Source of the DNA: Nodosilinea sp. PGN35
Lineage (GTDB): Bacteria; Cyanobacteriota; Cyanobacteriia; Phormidesmidales; Phormidesmidaceae
Reading direction: 5' to 3'
Length of the DNA: 64,000 nucleotides
Assembly (NCBI RefSeq): GCF_029109325.1
Contig: NZ_JAQKQJ010000020.1
Location: 1-64,000, forward strand
Part shown: piece by piece, positions 17,484 to 26,210 of the stretch
How positions within the stretch are numbered: position 1 is the first letter of the stretch
Layout of the letters: each line of letters begins with the position of its first letter
The notes under the pieces: generated by a model
Databases searched by the model: none
Told to the model about the DNA's origin: nothing
What the model saw: the letters and a program-made list of their open reading frames with translations, nothing else
Translations under genes and position numbers: made by a program

Positions 17484-18956
17484 CTAGAAGGTGAACGTGG
17501 CGCGCAGAGCTCCCCAGAAACCGGTGTTGTCGGTCTGGGTATTGAGCTTGGCGTCGCCGTAGATGAGCGCGGGAGTAATCGTTAGGAAACGGTTGAAGGG
17601 AATGCGGTAGTAGCCTTCCACAATAAACGGATTGTCGGTATTGCCAGCTAGCTGGGGTAGTTGACCAGCGTAGACGCCCAGCTGAGTACCCTCAGCCAGG
17701 AAGTCGTTGAAGCCGAGGCCAGCGTTCCAGCTAAAGTCGTTACCGCCATTGAAGGTTTGGTAGGCCCCGTGACCGGCGATAAAGAAACCGCCAAAGTCAA
17801 GGTTCAGCAGGCCTGCGAAGGTATCAACCGCACCCGCAGGGGCTGCTACACCGGTATTGTCGAGGGCAAAGATAGAGGAGCGATCGTTGTGGAGGTAGGC
17901 CACCGCAGCGTTGAAGAAGCCATCGGAGAGGAAGTTAAGCTGGGCGATGTAGCTCTGGTTGCTGGCTGCAAAGACACCGACAGAGGGGTCAAAGGCTCCC
18001 GGGCCGCCAGCGGTGTAGCCCAGGTCAAGGGCGATGTTGTCGGTAAAGTTGAAGTTGAGGCCCAAGCCTGCCCCGTTGGAGCTGCTGCCGCCACTTTGGT
18101 AGAACTGAGGCCCACCGGCATCCGCTACGGCCGGGCCGTCGAAGGGCACGATGGTGCTGGTTACCCAGTCATCGCCCTGGAGGCCACGGGCCGAAGCGGT
18201 CACGGTGATGCGGTTGCCCAGGGGAAAGCGGTAGTAGAAGTCGTCAATGCCGACGTTGTAGTTTTCCCCACTGTTACCGGCGTTTGCCAGACCCCGTAGG
18301 GGTTGAAGGGCGTTGCCGTTGCCGCTTTGCAGACGAATGCGCAGGCGATCGCGGCCGGTAAAGCTGGAGTCGAAGTTGAGGCGCGCCCGGGCGGCAACGC
18401 TGGTGCTGGTTTGACCGGGGATAGTATCGAAGGGGGTGACGAGGTGAAAGTCAGCCTGACCCCGCAGCTTGGTAGTGGTGGAGAACTGCTGTGCCCGGAG
18501 GGTAGCGGTTTCAGCTTCCAGGGCGTCAACTCGACCGCGGAGGGTGGCGAGTTCAGCCTGGAATTCTTCTTGCAGGCGGCGGATGGTGGCCAGATCATCG
18601 GGGTTGATGCCGGACTGGGCGATCAGGGTGGCGATGACGTCTAGGCAGGCGTTGAGACCGGCGGCAAACTCAAAGCGAGTCATGCTGCGCTGACCGCGGA
18701 AGGTGCGGTCGGGGTAGCCCTGAATACAGCCGTAGTTTTCAACCAGGCTTTGCAGCGCCTGGAAGGCCCAGTCGGAGGGCAGGACGTCGGTCAGTTCTGA
18801 CACGCTGGTGATCTGAGCCAGCTGCACTGAGTCTTGTTCGAAATTGCTGACCTGGGGGGTCGCAGCGTCAGCCGCGATCGCACTGCCAGAGACGGCCACC
18901 GCTGCACCCAGGGCAGCGGGCACAGCCAGCAAAGCTTGCCAAAATAACTTAGCCAT
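17484..18956 (-). CDS. SLH-domain outer-membrane porin, copy 2
   Basis: A 490-residue paralogue with the same order of signal peptide, SLH domain, coiled coil and OprB-like barrel, ending TFTF. The first 165-170 residues are identical to copy 1, with only scattered silent changes in the DNA. The barrel half diverges in loops (for example QTSTSVAARA after the TPFDTIPG segment, and NTQTDN near the end). It starts at the ATG at 18956 behind GAGGAG. The cargo is unknown. Confidence 0.93.
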   Translation of the reverse strand: MAKLFWQALLAVPAALGAAVAVSGSAIAADAATPQVSNFEQDSVQLAQITSVSELTDVLPSDWAFQALQSLVENYGCIQGYPDRTFRGQRSMTRFEFAAGLNACLDVIATLIAQSGINPDDLATIRRLQEEFQAELATLRGRVDALEAETATLRAQQFSTTTKLRGQADFHLVTPFDTIPGQTSTSVAARARLNFDSSFTGRDRLRIRLQSGNGNALQPLRGLANAGNSGENYNVGIDDFYYRFPLGNRITVTASARGLQGDDWVTSTIVPFDGPAVADAGGPQFYQSGGSSSNGAGLGLNFNFTDNIALDLGYTAGGPGAFDPSVGVFAASNQSYIAQLNFLSDGFFNAAVAYLHNDRSSIFALDNTGVAAPAGAVDTFAGLLNLDFGGFFIAGHGAYQTFNGGNDFSWNAGLGFNDFLAEGTQLGVYAGQLPQLAGNTDNPFIVEGYYRIPFNRFLTITPALIYGDAKLNTQTDNTGFWGALRATFTF

Positions 18957-19268
18957 TCGGTATTTTCTCCTCACACCGTTAACCGGGTTAAATGTAGGGT
19001 CTATCGACGAGCCACTGGGGCTCTAGACCATTTAAACTCGATGCTCAGCCCAAGAAAAAGCTCTACGGCTACAAAACCGAAGCAGCTGTTTGGTCTGTCT
19101 GTGCATCATGAACCAAAATACTCGAATTCATTTGCAGCTGGTTTAGGATCGCATCAATAGGGAGTTAACCTAAAGCTTCAGTTTGATTAAGCATGAATTA
19201 ACTACCAGCGGAGCGATCGCAGCCTTTATCCTCTAATGGGTTCAGCTGCTGAAACCCTAGCCCAAGAC
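18957..19268. promoter_or_regulatory. Spacer upstream of porin 2
   Basis: About 310 bp without a gene, expected to hold the porin 2 promoter. No clear operator was seen. The leader just before the start shares the sequence CTCACACCGTT with porin 3 (on the plus strand), a trace of common origin. Confidence 0.45.
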
Positions 19269-19299
19269 GGGCAGGGGGTTGGGTTAAAGCCCCCTGCCC
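19269..19299 (-). terminator. Hairpin downstream of porin 3
   Basis: GGGCAGGGGG at 19269-19278 pairs with CCCCCTGCCC at 19290-19299 across an 11-nt loop. It lies 20 bp past the porin 3 stop. A GC-rich stem with no obvious T tail; likely transcription end or 3' protection. Confidence 0.6.
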
Positions 19300-19318
19300 C
19301 CTGGATCAAGCTCAGACT

Positions 19319-20791
19319 CTAGAACCGGAAGGTGGCACGCAGAACGCCCCAAAACCCGGTGTTATCGGTGGTACCCGCCAGGCTGGCGTCACCGTAGATC
19401 AGCGCGGGAGTGATGGTCAGGAACTGATTGAAGGGCACATCGTAGTAACCCTCAACAATGAAGGGGTTGTCGGTATAACCGGCCAGCTGAGGCAGTTGAC
19501 CGCCGTAAACCCCCAGTTGAGCACCCTCAGCCAGGAAGTTATTGAAGCCCAACCCCGCCGTCCAGCTAAAGTCGTTACCGCCATTAAACGTCTGGTAAGC
19601 ACCGTGACCGGCAACAAAGAAGTTGCCGAAATCCAGACTCAGCAAACCGGCAAAGGTGTCAGTGGCCCCAGGAGCGGCAGCAGTACCCAGGCCGTCTACA
19701 GCAAAATCAGACGACAGATCGTTGTGCAGGTAAGCGATCGCGGCGTTAAAAAATCCATCGGAAAGGAAGTTGAGCTGAGCGATGTAGCTCTGGCTGGTGG
19801 CGGCGAAGAGACCCACAGAAGGATCAAAGGCACCGGGGGCACCACCAGTGTAGCCAGCGTCAAGCACAATGTTGTCGGTGAAGGCGATGTTGACGCCTAC
19901 CCCAGCACCATTGGAACTGCTGCCACCGGTAGCGTAGAAACGCGGATTGCCAGCATCGGCGACAGCGGGGCCATCAAAGGGAAGAATAGTGCTGGTCACC
20001 CAGTCATCTCCAGAAAGCCCGCGAGCCGCAGCCGTCACCGTAATCCGATTGCCTACCGGGAACTGGTAGTAAAAGTCGTCGATGCCAACGTTGTAGTTGG
20101 GGCCGCTGTTGCCAGCGTTGGCCAGGCCATAGAGCGCCTCAAAGGCGTTGCCGTTGCCGCTTTGCAGACGAATGCGCAGGCGGTCGTCCCCGGTGAAGCT
20201 GGAGTCGAAGTTGAGGCGCGCCCGGGCGGCAACGCTGGTGCTGGTCTCGCCGGGGATAGTATCGAAGGGGGTGACGAGGTGAAAGTCAGCCTGACCCCGC
20301 AGCTTGGTAGTGGTGGAGAACTGCTGCGCCCGGAGGGTAGCGGTTTCAGCTTCCAGGGCGTCAACTCGACCGCGGAGGGTGGCGAGTTCAGCCTGGAATT
20401 CTTCTTGCAGGCGGCGGATGGTGGCCAGGTCATCGGGGTTGATGCCGGACTGGGCGATCAGGGTGGCGATGACGTCTAGGCAGGCGTTGAGACCGGCGGC
20501 AAACTCAAAGCGAGTCATGCTGCGCTGACCGCGGAAGGTGCGGTCGGGGTAGCCCTGAATACAGCCGTAGTTTTCAACCAGGCTTTGGAGCGCCTGGAAG
20601 GCCCAGTCGGAGGGCAGGACGTCGGTCAGTTCTGACACGCTGGTGATCTGAGCCAGCTGCACTGAGTCTTGTTCGAAATTGCTGACCTGGGGGGTCGCAG
20701 CGTCAGCCGCGATCGCACTGCCAGAGACGGCCACCGCTGCACCCAGGGCAGCGGGCACAGCCAGCAAAGCTTGCCAGAATAGTTTGTTCAC
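19319..20791 (-). CDS. SLH-domain outer-membrane porin, copy 3
   Basis: A 490-residue paralogue, first in transcription order. It begins with GTG (MNKLFWQ) instead of the ATG of the other copies, with GAGG upstream. The signal peptide, SLH domain and coiled coil are identical to copies 1 and 2. DNA identity with copy 2 runs further, into the barrel (through the SSFTG segment), while later barrel parts resemble copy 1 (FAVDGLGTAAAPGATDTFAG). The mosaic suggests recombination among the copies. Confidence 0.93.
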   Translation of the reverse strand: MNKLFWQALLAVPAALGAAVAVSGSAIAADAATPQVSNFEQDSVQLAQITSVSELTDVLPSDWAFQALQSLVENYGCIQGYPDRTFRGQRSMTRFEFAAGLNACLDVIATLIAQSGINPDDLATIRRLQEEFQAELATLRGRVDALEAETATLRAQQFSTTTKLRGQADFHLVTPFDTIPGETSTSVAARARLNFDSSFTGDDRLRIRLQSGNGNAFEALYGLANAGNSGPNYNVGIDDFYYQFPVGNRITVTAAARGLSGDDWVTSTILPFDGPAVADAGNPRFYATGGSSSNGAGVGVNIAFTDNIVLDAGYTGGAPGAFDPSVGLFAATSQSYIAQLNFLSDGFFNAAIAYLHNDLSSDFAVDGLGTAAAPGATDTFAGLLSLDFGNFFVAGHGAYQTFNGGNDFSWTAGLGFNNFLAEGAQLGVYGGQLPQLAGYTDNPFIVEGYYDVPFNQFLTITPALIYGDASLAGTTDNTGFWGVLRATFRF

Positions 20792-20960
20792 TTGGTATTT
20801 TCCTCACACCGTTGAATAGGAACCGAAGTCTATTGATATTTTTTGTCAATAGACTTCCCTGAGATATTACCATGCAGACGCCTGGTCGCAGCTTATCTGC
20901 TGACAATGGCTATCATTTATGGAGTAATGCCTGACCAGCATTTGCCCCGGTGGTTTTAGC

Positions 20961-20999
20961 AAAAAAGATTCCTATGCCGAGTAGGCGGCATAGGAATCT
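20961..20999 (-). terminator. Rho-independent terminator of phhB
   Basis: A perfect 14-bp stem (AGATTCCTATGCCG / CGGCATAGGAATCT), 6-nt loop, and a run of T on the minus strand (A6 at 20961-20966 on plus). It is 50 bp past the phhB stop. Confidence 0.92.
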
Positions 21000-21049
21000 C
21001 TTGGGGCAGGCGATCGCCAGGGATCGCCTCGCTGCGGCGCGGCTGTAGC

Positions 21050-21331
21050 CTAGCCCAGGGCAGAAATAACGTTGGCCATGGCAAAGTCTTGTTCTGTCAA
21101 GCCGCCAGCATCGTGGGTAGACAGGCTGATGACAACGCGGTTGTAGGAGATTTCTAAATCGGGGTGATGTCCGGCGGCTTCAGCGGGTTCCACCAGCTGA
21201 TTTACGAAGGCTATGGCGGTGACAAAGTCTTTGAAGGTGCGAGTGGACGTAATGGTTTTGCCGCTGAGGCTCCAGTTAGGGAGGTCGCTGAGCCTGGTTT
21301 GAATGTCGCGATCGCTGAGGAGAGTGGCCAT
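21050..21331 (-). CDS. phhB: Pterin-4a-carbinolamine dehydratase
   Basis: A 93-residue protein with the family signature EAAGHHPDLEISYNRVVI and ending STHDAGGLTEQDFAMA. The enzyme dehydrates 4a-hydroxytetrahydropterin to the quinonoid form, recycling pterin cofactors. In cyanobacteria it is common even where no aromatic amino acid hydroxylase is known, and a structural or regulatory role has been suggested. Length is normal. It is a single gene with its own terminator. Confidence 0.93.
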   Translation of the reverse strand: MATLLSDRDIQTRLSDLPNWSLSGKTITSTRTFKDFVTAIAFVNQLVEPAEAAGHHPDLEISYNRVVISLSTHDAGGLTEQDFAMANVISALG

Positions 21332-21357
21332 AGGAATAGGGAAAGCTACCCGTCTAT

Positions 21358-21402
21358 CCTAAGGGTGCAGGGCCTAAGGGTGCAGGGCCTAAGGGTGCAG
21401 GA
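21358..21402. repeat. 15-bp tandem repeat, three copies
   Basis: CCTAAGGGTGCAGGG is repeated at 21358-21372, 21373-21387 and 21388-21402, the last with one terminal change. It lies just upstream of phhB, within its likely promoter and leader. Confidence 0.9.
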
Positions 21403-21465
21403 GCGCGATCGCATTCAGTGAAGCAACTCTGAGTTTGTGGCCACCCGTCCCCCTTTAAAAGCTAT

Positions 21466-21507
21466 CCGCCCCTGCCAGGGGAAGAAACTCTTCCTAAGCA
21501 GGGGCGG
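21466..21507 (-). terminator. Long stem-loop downstream of a small minus-strand ORF
   Basis: CCGCCCCTGC at 21466-21475 pairs exactly with GCAGGGGCGG at 21498-21507, and inside it GGAAGA pairs with TCTTCC. Read on the minus strand it is followed by ATAGCTTTTAAAG. It lies about 40-140 bp past the possible ends of the small ORF at 21604-21675. Confidence 0.6.
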
Positions 21508-21603
21508 TCTAGTTGGATCTTAGGTTGAACCTGACTGCCGGGAGGAACCCTACTCAGCCAGCTTCGAAAGCTTAGCTAGTTGCTGAAGCAACCAACACTG
21601 AAG

Positions 21604-21675
21604 CTAGAGCACAGCCCCGGCACACAGCCGGCTGATCTCAACCTGAAGACCCACACGTTTACTACTCTCTTGCAT
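21604..21675 (-). CDS. Possible 23-residue peptide gene with a strong ribosome site
   Basis: In a 516-bp gap the minus strand has AGGAGGTGA (21681-21689) followed after a short spacer by ATG at 21675. It encodes MQESSKRVGLQVEISRLCAG plus AVL and then TAG. The same frame continues past the TAG for 17 Leu/Lys-rich residues (LQCWLLQQLAKLSKLAE) to a second TAG at 21550-21552, so it may be a 41-codon gene with a recent nonsense change. A stem-loop downstream could end the transcript. Not recognised as any known family. Support is the ribosome site and layout only. Confidence 0.4.
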   Translation of the reverse strand: MQESSKRVGLQVEISRLCAGAVL

Positions 21676-21847
21676 GGGCATCACCTCCTGAATCCTAAAC
21701 GGTAAAATCTGTAGAGATACCTGCCGTAACAGCGGCATTACTCGTAAGTTAGCACAATAATTTCTGGCTGTGGCAGAAATTGCCAGCTGTTCAGCGATCT
21801 AGACCAACAGCCCTGTTCCCCACGGCTATCTCAGAGCACCTCTACCC

Positions 21848-22726
21848 ATGCCGCAACCTCCCCTTTTTTCTACGTCTGATATCGCTCTAGACGATTGCCT
21901 CCAAGCCTGGCTGCGAGAGGATGTCGGTCGTGGTGACTGGACTACGGCTGGGCTGGGGGCCTTGGCGCAGCGGCCAGGGCAAGCCGTCTGGGTGACCCGC
22001 GCCCCTGGAGTTGTTGCCGGGCTGCCCCTGGCCCAGCGGCTGTTTCAGCAGCTAGATGCCGAGGTGGGCTTTGTGCCGCTGATTGACGATGGTGACCCCT
22101 GTGCCCAGAACACGACCATTGCCCAAATCAGCGGTTCTTTAGCGGCTCTGCTGACCGGCGAACGGGTCGCCCTAAATCTAGTCATGCGCCTGAGCGGCAT
22201 TGCTACCGCCACCCGTCAGTATGTGGAGCAGCTGGCCCACAGCCCCACTCAGTTTGTAGATACTCGCAAGACTACCCCCGGTCTGCGGCAGTTTGAAAAG
22301 TACGCCAGCCGAGTGGGCGGCGCTGTGAATCACCGGATGGGCCTCGACGATGCGGTGATGATTAAAGACAACCACATTGCGGCAGCCGGGGGCATTCGGG
22401 CGGCGGTGGCCCAGATTCGCCCGGCAATTCCTTACCCAATGACGGTGGAAGTTGAAACGAGCAGCCTTGAGCAGGTCGATGAAGCGATCGCCTGCCCCGT
22501 AGACATCATCATGCTCGACAATATGTCCCCAGAGGTGATGAAGACCGCCGTGGAGCGCATCCGCCAGCACCGGCCAGCGGTGAAAATCGAGGCCTCTGGC
22601 AATGTAACGCTCGAAACTTTGGGGGCGATCGCGGCGACCGGGGTAGATTTTATCTCCAGCAGTGCGCCGGTTACCCGGGCTCCATGGCTAGATATTAGTA
22701 TGCAGATGAGTTCTAAAACGCTTTAG
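21848..22726 (+). CDS. nadC: Nicotinate-nucleotide pyrophosphorylase (carboxylating)
   Basis: A 292-residue quinolinate phosphoribosyltransferase of de novo NAD synthesis, forming nicotinate mononucleotide and CO2 from quinolinate and PRPP. Signatures visible: LREDVGRGDWTT near the N-terminus, RLSGIATATRQYV, DTRKTTPGLRQFEKYA, HRMGLDDAVMIKDNHI, VEVETSSLEQVDEA and IEASGNVTLETLGAIAATGV. Length is normal. A 13-bp gap to the next gene suggests cotranscription with the YbjQ-like gene. Confidence 0.96.
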   Translation: MPQPPLFSTSDIALDDCLQAWLREDVGRGDWTTAGLGALAQRPGQAVWVTRAPGVVAGLPLAQRLFQQLDAEVGFVPLIDDGDPCAQNTTIAQISGSLAALLTGERVALNLVMRLSGIATATRQYVEQLAHSPTQFVDTRKTTPGLRQFEKYASRVGGAVNHRMGLDDAVMIKDNHIAAAGGIRAAVAQIRPAIPYPMTVEVETSSLEQVDEAIACPVDIIMLDNMSPEVMKTAVERIRQHRPAVKIEASGNVTLETLGAIAATGVDFISSSAPVTRAPWLDISMQMSSKTL

Positions 22727-22739
22727 CCCGAGGCAACCC

Positions 22740-23066
22740 ATGATTGTAACCACCGGCCCCAATGTTGACGGTCGTCAGGTCATTCAGTACTGCGGCATCG
22801 TGAATGGCGAGGCCATTCTCGGGGCAAACATTTTCAAAGACTTTTTCGCCGGCATTCGCGACGTGGTGGGGGGGCGATCGGGGGCCTACGAACAGTCGCT
22901 GCGCCAGGCCCGCAACACCGCCATCAAAGAAATGATGCAGGCCGCTAAAGATTTAGGGGCCGATGCCATTATTGCGGTGGACATCGACTACGAGTCGATT
23001 GAGATTAACAACGGCGGCAACATGCTGATGGTAGCCGCCAGCGGCACGGCGGTGCGGTTGGCGTGA
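22740..23066 (+). CDS. YbjQ/UPF0145 family protein
   Basis: A 108-residue protein typical of the UPF0145 (DUF74) family, which forms a pentameric ring in solved structures and is often annotated as heavy-metal-binding without strong evidence. Visible family features: the opening IVTTGPNVDGRQVIQYCGIV, a GGRSGAYE turn near residue 45 and LGADAIIAVDIDYE near 75. Function is not established. It probably shares an mRNA with nadC. Confidence 0.9.
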   Translation: MIVTTGPNVDGRQVIQYCGIVNGEAILGANIFKDFFAGIRDVVGGRSGAYEQSLRQARNTAIKEMMQAAKDLGADAIIAVDIDYESIEINNGGNMLMVAASGTAVRLA

Positions 23067-23084
23067 GCGGGTTTTTGCCTAGAG

Positions 23085-23453
23085 CTAGCTGTCAAGGGCG
23101 TGATGCTTTAGGTCATCGAGCGCCACGTGCTCGATGGCGGCGGCGTGGGTGGCAGCAAGCACTACCGGGGGGGCAACTCCAGCCTCCAGGGCCTCTTGCC
23201 AGCGGGCGGCGCACAGACACCAGCGATCGCCCGGCTTGAGCCCCGGAAACTGAAAGGCCGGCACCGGGGTCGAGAGATCGTTGCCCTGGGCTTTGGTAAA
23301 GGCCAAAAACTCAGGGGTCATCTGGGCACAGACCACGTGAACGCCCAGGTCGCCTGCGCCGGTGTTGCAGCAGCCATCGCGATAAAAACCCGTCATGGGT
23401 GAGGTGCAGCAAGGGGCGAGGGGACTGCCCAAGACATTGGTGGCGCTGGTCAT
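23085..23453 (-). CDS. DUF2237 family protein
   Basis: A 122-residue cysteine-rich protein of the DUF2237 family. Family features include NVLGSPLAPCCTSPMTGFYR at residues 6-25, VHVVCAQMTPEFLAFTKAQG, and LKPGDRWCLCAARWQEALEAG near 75-95. Function is unknown. It is convergent with the UPF0145 gene, 18 bp apart. Confidence 0.92.
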   Translation of the reverse strand: MTSATNVLGSPLAPCCTSPMTGFYRDGCCNTGAGDLGVHVVCAQMTPEFLAFTKAQGNDLSTPVPAFQFPGLKPGDRWCLCAARWQEALEAGVAPPVVLAATHAAAIEHVALDDLKHHALDS

Positions 23454-23773
23454 GGGATTCCTTGCTCTAGAGAGCTATGTATCAGATCGAGATAGGCCTT
23501 TGTAGCCATCGCCAGAACCGCAGGGCCGAGGCCGACATCCTAGGCGATGGCCATCGCTATCTGTCTCTAATCTATCGCAAACCTCACCGCCCGCTCGATC
23601 GCAGCTAACCAGCAAAAAGGAGATAGCGGCGGCAGAGCCATCTCCTGAGCGGAACTCGATGGGGGGAAAGCCCCTAGAAGGCATGAACCGGCTCAGAACT
23701 CAGCTGCGATCGCAGCGGTGGTCTCAAAGCCACAGTGCTAGACTACGGAACAGTGGCAAAACCGCGCGGGGCT

Positions 23774-24823
23774 ATGACCGTATCGATCAGACAGGCAAGC
23801 AATCGCGCCGCTGTAGCGACATCCATTGAGGTGCCCCTCAGCATTGCGCCGATGATGGATCGCACCGATCGCCACTACCGCTACTTCATGCGGCAGATCA
23901 CGCGGCACACCCTGCTCTATACGGAGATGGTGACGGCCCAGGCGATTCTCTACGGCGATCGCGACCATCTGCTGGGCTTTACCCCCAGCGAGTCGCCGCT
24001 GGTGCTACAGGTGGGGGGGGACGATCCGCAGACGCTGGCGGCGGCGGCCCGCGCCGCCGCCGATTTTGGCTACAGTGCCATCAACTTGAACGTGGGCTGC
24101 CCCAGCGATCGCGTCCGCAGCGGCAATTTTGGGGCCTGTCTCATGACCCAGCCCCAGCGCGTGGCCGAAGGTGTGGCGGCGATGCTGGCCGCCAGCCCCC
24201 TGCCGGTCAGCGTCAAGCACCGCATTGGCGTAGACGATTGCGATCGCTACGAAGACATGGCAGCTTTCGTGGCTACCGTGGCCCAAACCGGCTGCCGCCA
24301 CTTCACGGTTCACGCTCGTAAGGCCTGGCTCCAGGGGCTGAGCCCCAAGGACAATCGCACGGTGCCGCCCCTGCGCTACGGCGATGTACACCGTCTGAAG
24401 CGGGAGTTTCCCCACCTGTGGGTTGAGATCAACGGCGGTTTCACCGGGCTTAAGCAGGTGACTGAGCAGCTTGCCCAGGTGGATGGGGTCATGATCGGTC
24501 GAGCCGCCTACGACCATCCCTACCTGTTTAGCCAGGTCGATCAGCGTCTTTTTGCCGCCCCTGCCGCTGCCCTCAGCCGTCAGCAGGTGGTCGAAGCGAT
24601 GCTGCCCTATATCGATCACTGGACTCGCCGGGGGCTTAAGCTCAACAAAATTACCCGCCACATGCTGATGCTGTTTGCGGGGCAGCCCGGCAGTCGCCAC
24701 TGGAAGCAGCGACTCACCGAATCGTCGTGTCGCCCAGGGGCTGGGGCTGAGGTGGTGGCGCAGGCTCTAGCCGCCGTACAGCGGCAGAGCGAGATCCAGG
24801 CGGCGTTGCGGAGCCTGGCTTAG
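23774..24823 (+). CDS. dusA: tRNA-dihydrouridine(20/20a) synthase
   Basis: A 349-residue FMN-dependent enzyme that reduces uridine to dihydrouridine in the tRNA D-loop. Signatures: APMMDRTDRHYRYFMR at the N-terminus, the catalytic cysteine in NLNVGCPSDRVRSG, VKHRIGVDD, FTVHARKAWLQGLSPK, and EINGGFTGLKQV. The frame opens at a GTG at 23735, but the ATG at 23774 gives the usual family length. Its stop directly abuts the stop of the convergent PD40 gene. Confidence 0.95.
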   Translation: MTVSIRQASNRAAVATSIEVPLSIAPMMDRTDRHYRYFMRQITRHTLLYTEMVTAQAILYGDRDHLLGFTPSESPLVLQVGGDDPQTLAAAARAAADFGYSAINLNVGCPSDRVRSGNFGACLMTQPQRVAEGVAAMLAASPLPVSVKHRIGVDDCDRYEDMAAFVATVAQTGCRHFTVHARKAWLQGLSPKDNRTVPPLRYGDVHRLKREFPHLWVEINGGFTGLKQVTEQLAQVDGVMIGRAAYDHPYLFSQVDQRLFAAPAAALSRQQVVEAMLPYIDHWTRRGLKLNKITRHMLMLFAGQPGSRHWKQRLTESSCRPGAGAEVVAQALAAVQRQSEIQAALRSLA

Positions 24824-26011
24824 CTAGCGATCGGCCGCCAGCGGCACAGGTATCCAGGTAAAGGGGTAGATGTACTCGTCGATTGCCGTCAGGGGAGCTA
24901 GGGCGGTGCCATCGGGTCGTACTCGGTGCAAAACCTGGGTACCTAGAGGGTCGGCGGCGGGAGTGGCGGTGAAGGCGATCCAGCTGCCGTCGGGTGCCCA
25001 CTGGCTATCGAGCAGGTTTTGCATGGGCTGGGTAGTCAGCGCCGTAAATTCTTGGCTGACGAGATCGAGGCGAAAAAGCGTTTGCTGGCCTGCCTGCACC
25101 CCTGAAGCCAGGGCGAGCTGCTGACTGTTGGGAGCCCAGCTCAGGGCGTCATAAAAACCGGGCCGAGTGAGGGACTGGGTTTCTCCGGTGTTGACGTTGA
25201 CCAGGGCGATCACCTCCTGGTTGCTGAAGGGAGGGTTGTGGGCGCGATAGTAGGCGATGTAGCGACCGTCGGGCGACCACAGCACGCGGCTGCGGTAGAT
25301 TTGAAAGTCGGGTTCGGGGGTGAGCAGACGGCGATCGCCGCCGCTGGCGCTGATGACATTGAGGCGCTGGAAGGGGTAGTTGCCCTCGTAGAAGGCCAGC
25401 TGAGTGCCATCGGGCGACCAGGCCAAAGGGCTACCGGCAGCGCCGTAGATGCCAGCGGTCTGGGTGAGGCGACGGGGGCGGCTGCCGTCGAGCGCGGCGG
25501 CAAAGAGATGCTGACCGGCTACGTAGGCCACCTGGCGACCGTCGGGAGCTAGATATATGTCGGACTCTAGGCGGTCGGGCAGGGTCTCGAAGGCGGTGAC
25601 TTCTCCACTGACGCGGCTGAGGTACAGACCAAGGGCGGCGGGGGCTCCTGCGGTGGCGGCTGGGCAATGCTGCTTGATGACCAGGGTTTCTCCGTCGGGC
25701 TGCCAGAGCAGATCAATCGTGGGGGGACGCTGACAGTCGCTGGCAAACACCAATTCGGGGGCGGCATCCGGCTCCAGCCGGTAGACTTCGCCGTAGTTTT
25801 GCACGATCGCCAGCCGCTGACCGTCTCTCGACCAGGCGAGAGCGTTAAAGGGGTGATCGTCCTCGGGCAGCAGGGCCTCGCGATCGCCGCCGTCGGGGGC
25901 CATCCGAAACAGCCCGTTGGGAGTTGCAAAGGACAGATCTCCTGCCTGGACAGCAGTGCAAACAAGGGCCAGGAGTCCGGTGGTGAGCGCAGCCACAGAG
26001 GATTGGATCAC
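24824..26011 (-). CDS. TolB-like WD40/PD40 beta-propeller protein, exported
   Basis: A 395-residue protein with an N-terminal signal sequence and repeated blades of the kind WSPDGTQLAFYEGN, WSPDGRYIAYYRAH, WAPNSQQLALASG and WAPDGSWIAFTAT. These PD40 repeats form a six- or seven-bladed propeller as in TolB, usually a protein-binding scaffold in the periplasm. No Pal, TolR or peptidase domain is attached, so the partner is unknown. GTG start. It is convergent and back to back with dusA. Confidence 0.85.
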   Translation of the reverse strand: MIQSSVAALTTGLLALVCTAVQAGDLSFATPNGLFRMAPDGGDREALLPEDDHPFNALAWSRDGQRLAIVQNYGEVYRLEPDAAPELVFASDCQRPPTIDLLWQPDGETLVIKQHCPAATAGAPAALGLYLSRVSGEVTAFETLPDRLESDIYLAPDGRQVAYVAGQHLFAAALDGSRPRRLTQTAGIYGAAGSPLAWSPDGTQLAFYEGNYPFQRLNVISASGGDRRLLTPEPDFQIYRSRVLWSPDGRYIAYYRAHNPPFSNQEVIALVNVNTGETQSLTRPGFYDALSWAPNSQQLALASGVQAGQQTLFRLDLVSQEFTALTTQPMQNLLDSQWAPDGSWIAFTATPAADPLGTQVLHRVRPDGTALAPLTAIDEYIYPFTWIPVPLAADR

Positions 26012-26210
26012 GGGTTCACGTCCTTGAGCGTTCCATTCGTCATCATAGCGATGGGCGATGGGGCTTGGGGCTGGATTTTACTAACCCAGGCTCACATCTC
26101 CCCCTGGTTTCTGAGATGCTAGGGGCTATTGATGGCCGCCTTGCTCATCTCCCCCTGGTGTCTTGGCCAGAATCAAGACTAACGCCAGTGCTGTATCTAT
26201 TCTTCAGCTT

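Noticed and set aside
19496..20479. A 327-codon open frame opposite porin 3 (and similar ones opposite porins 1 and 2)
   Set aside because: The frames are repeated only because the porin genes are duplicated. No family similarity and no ribosome site.
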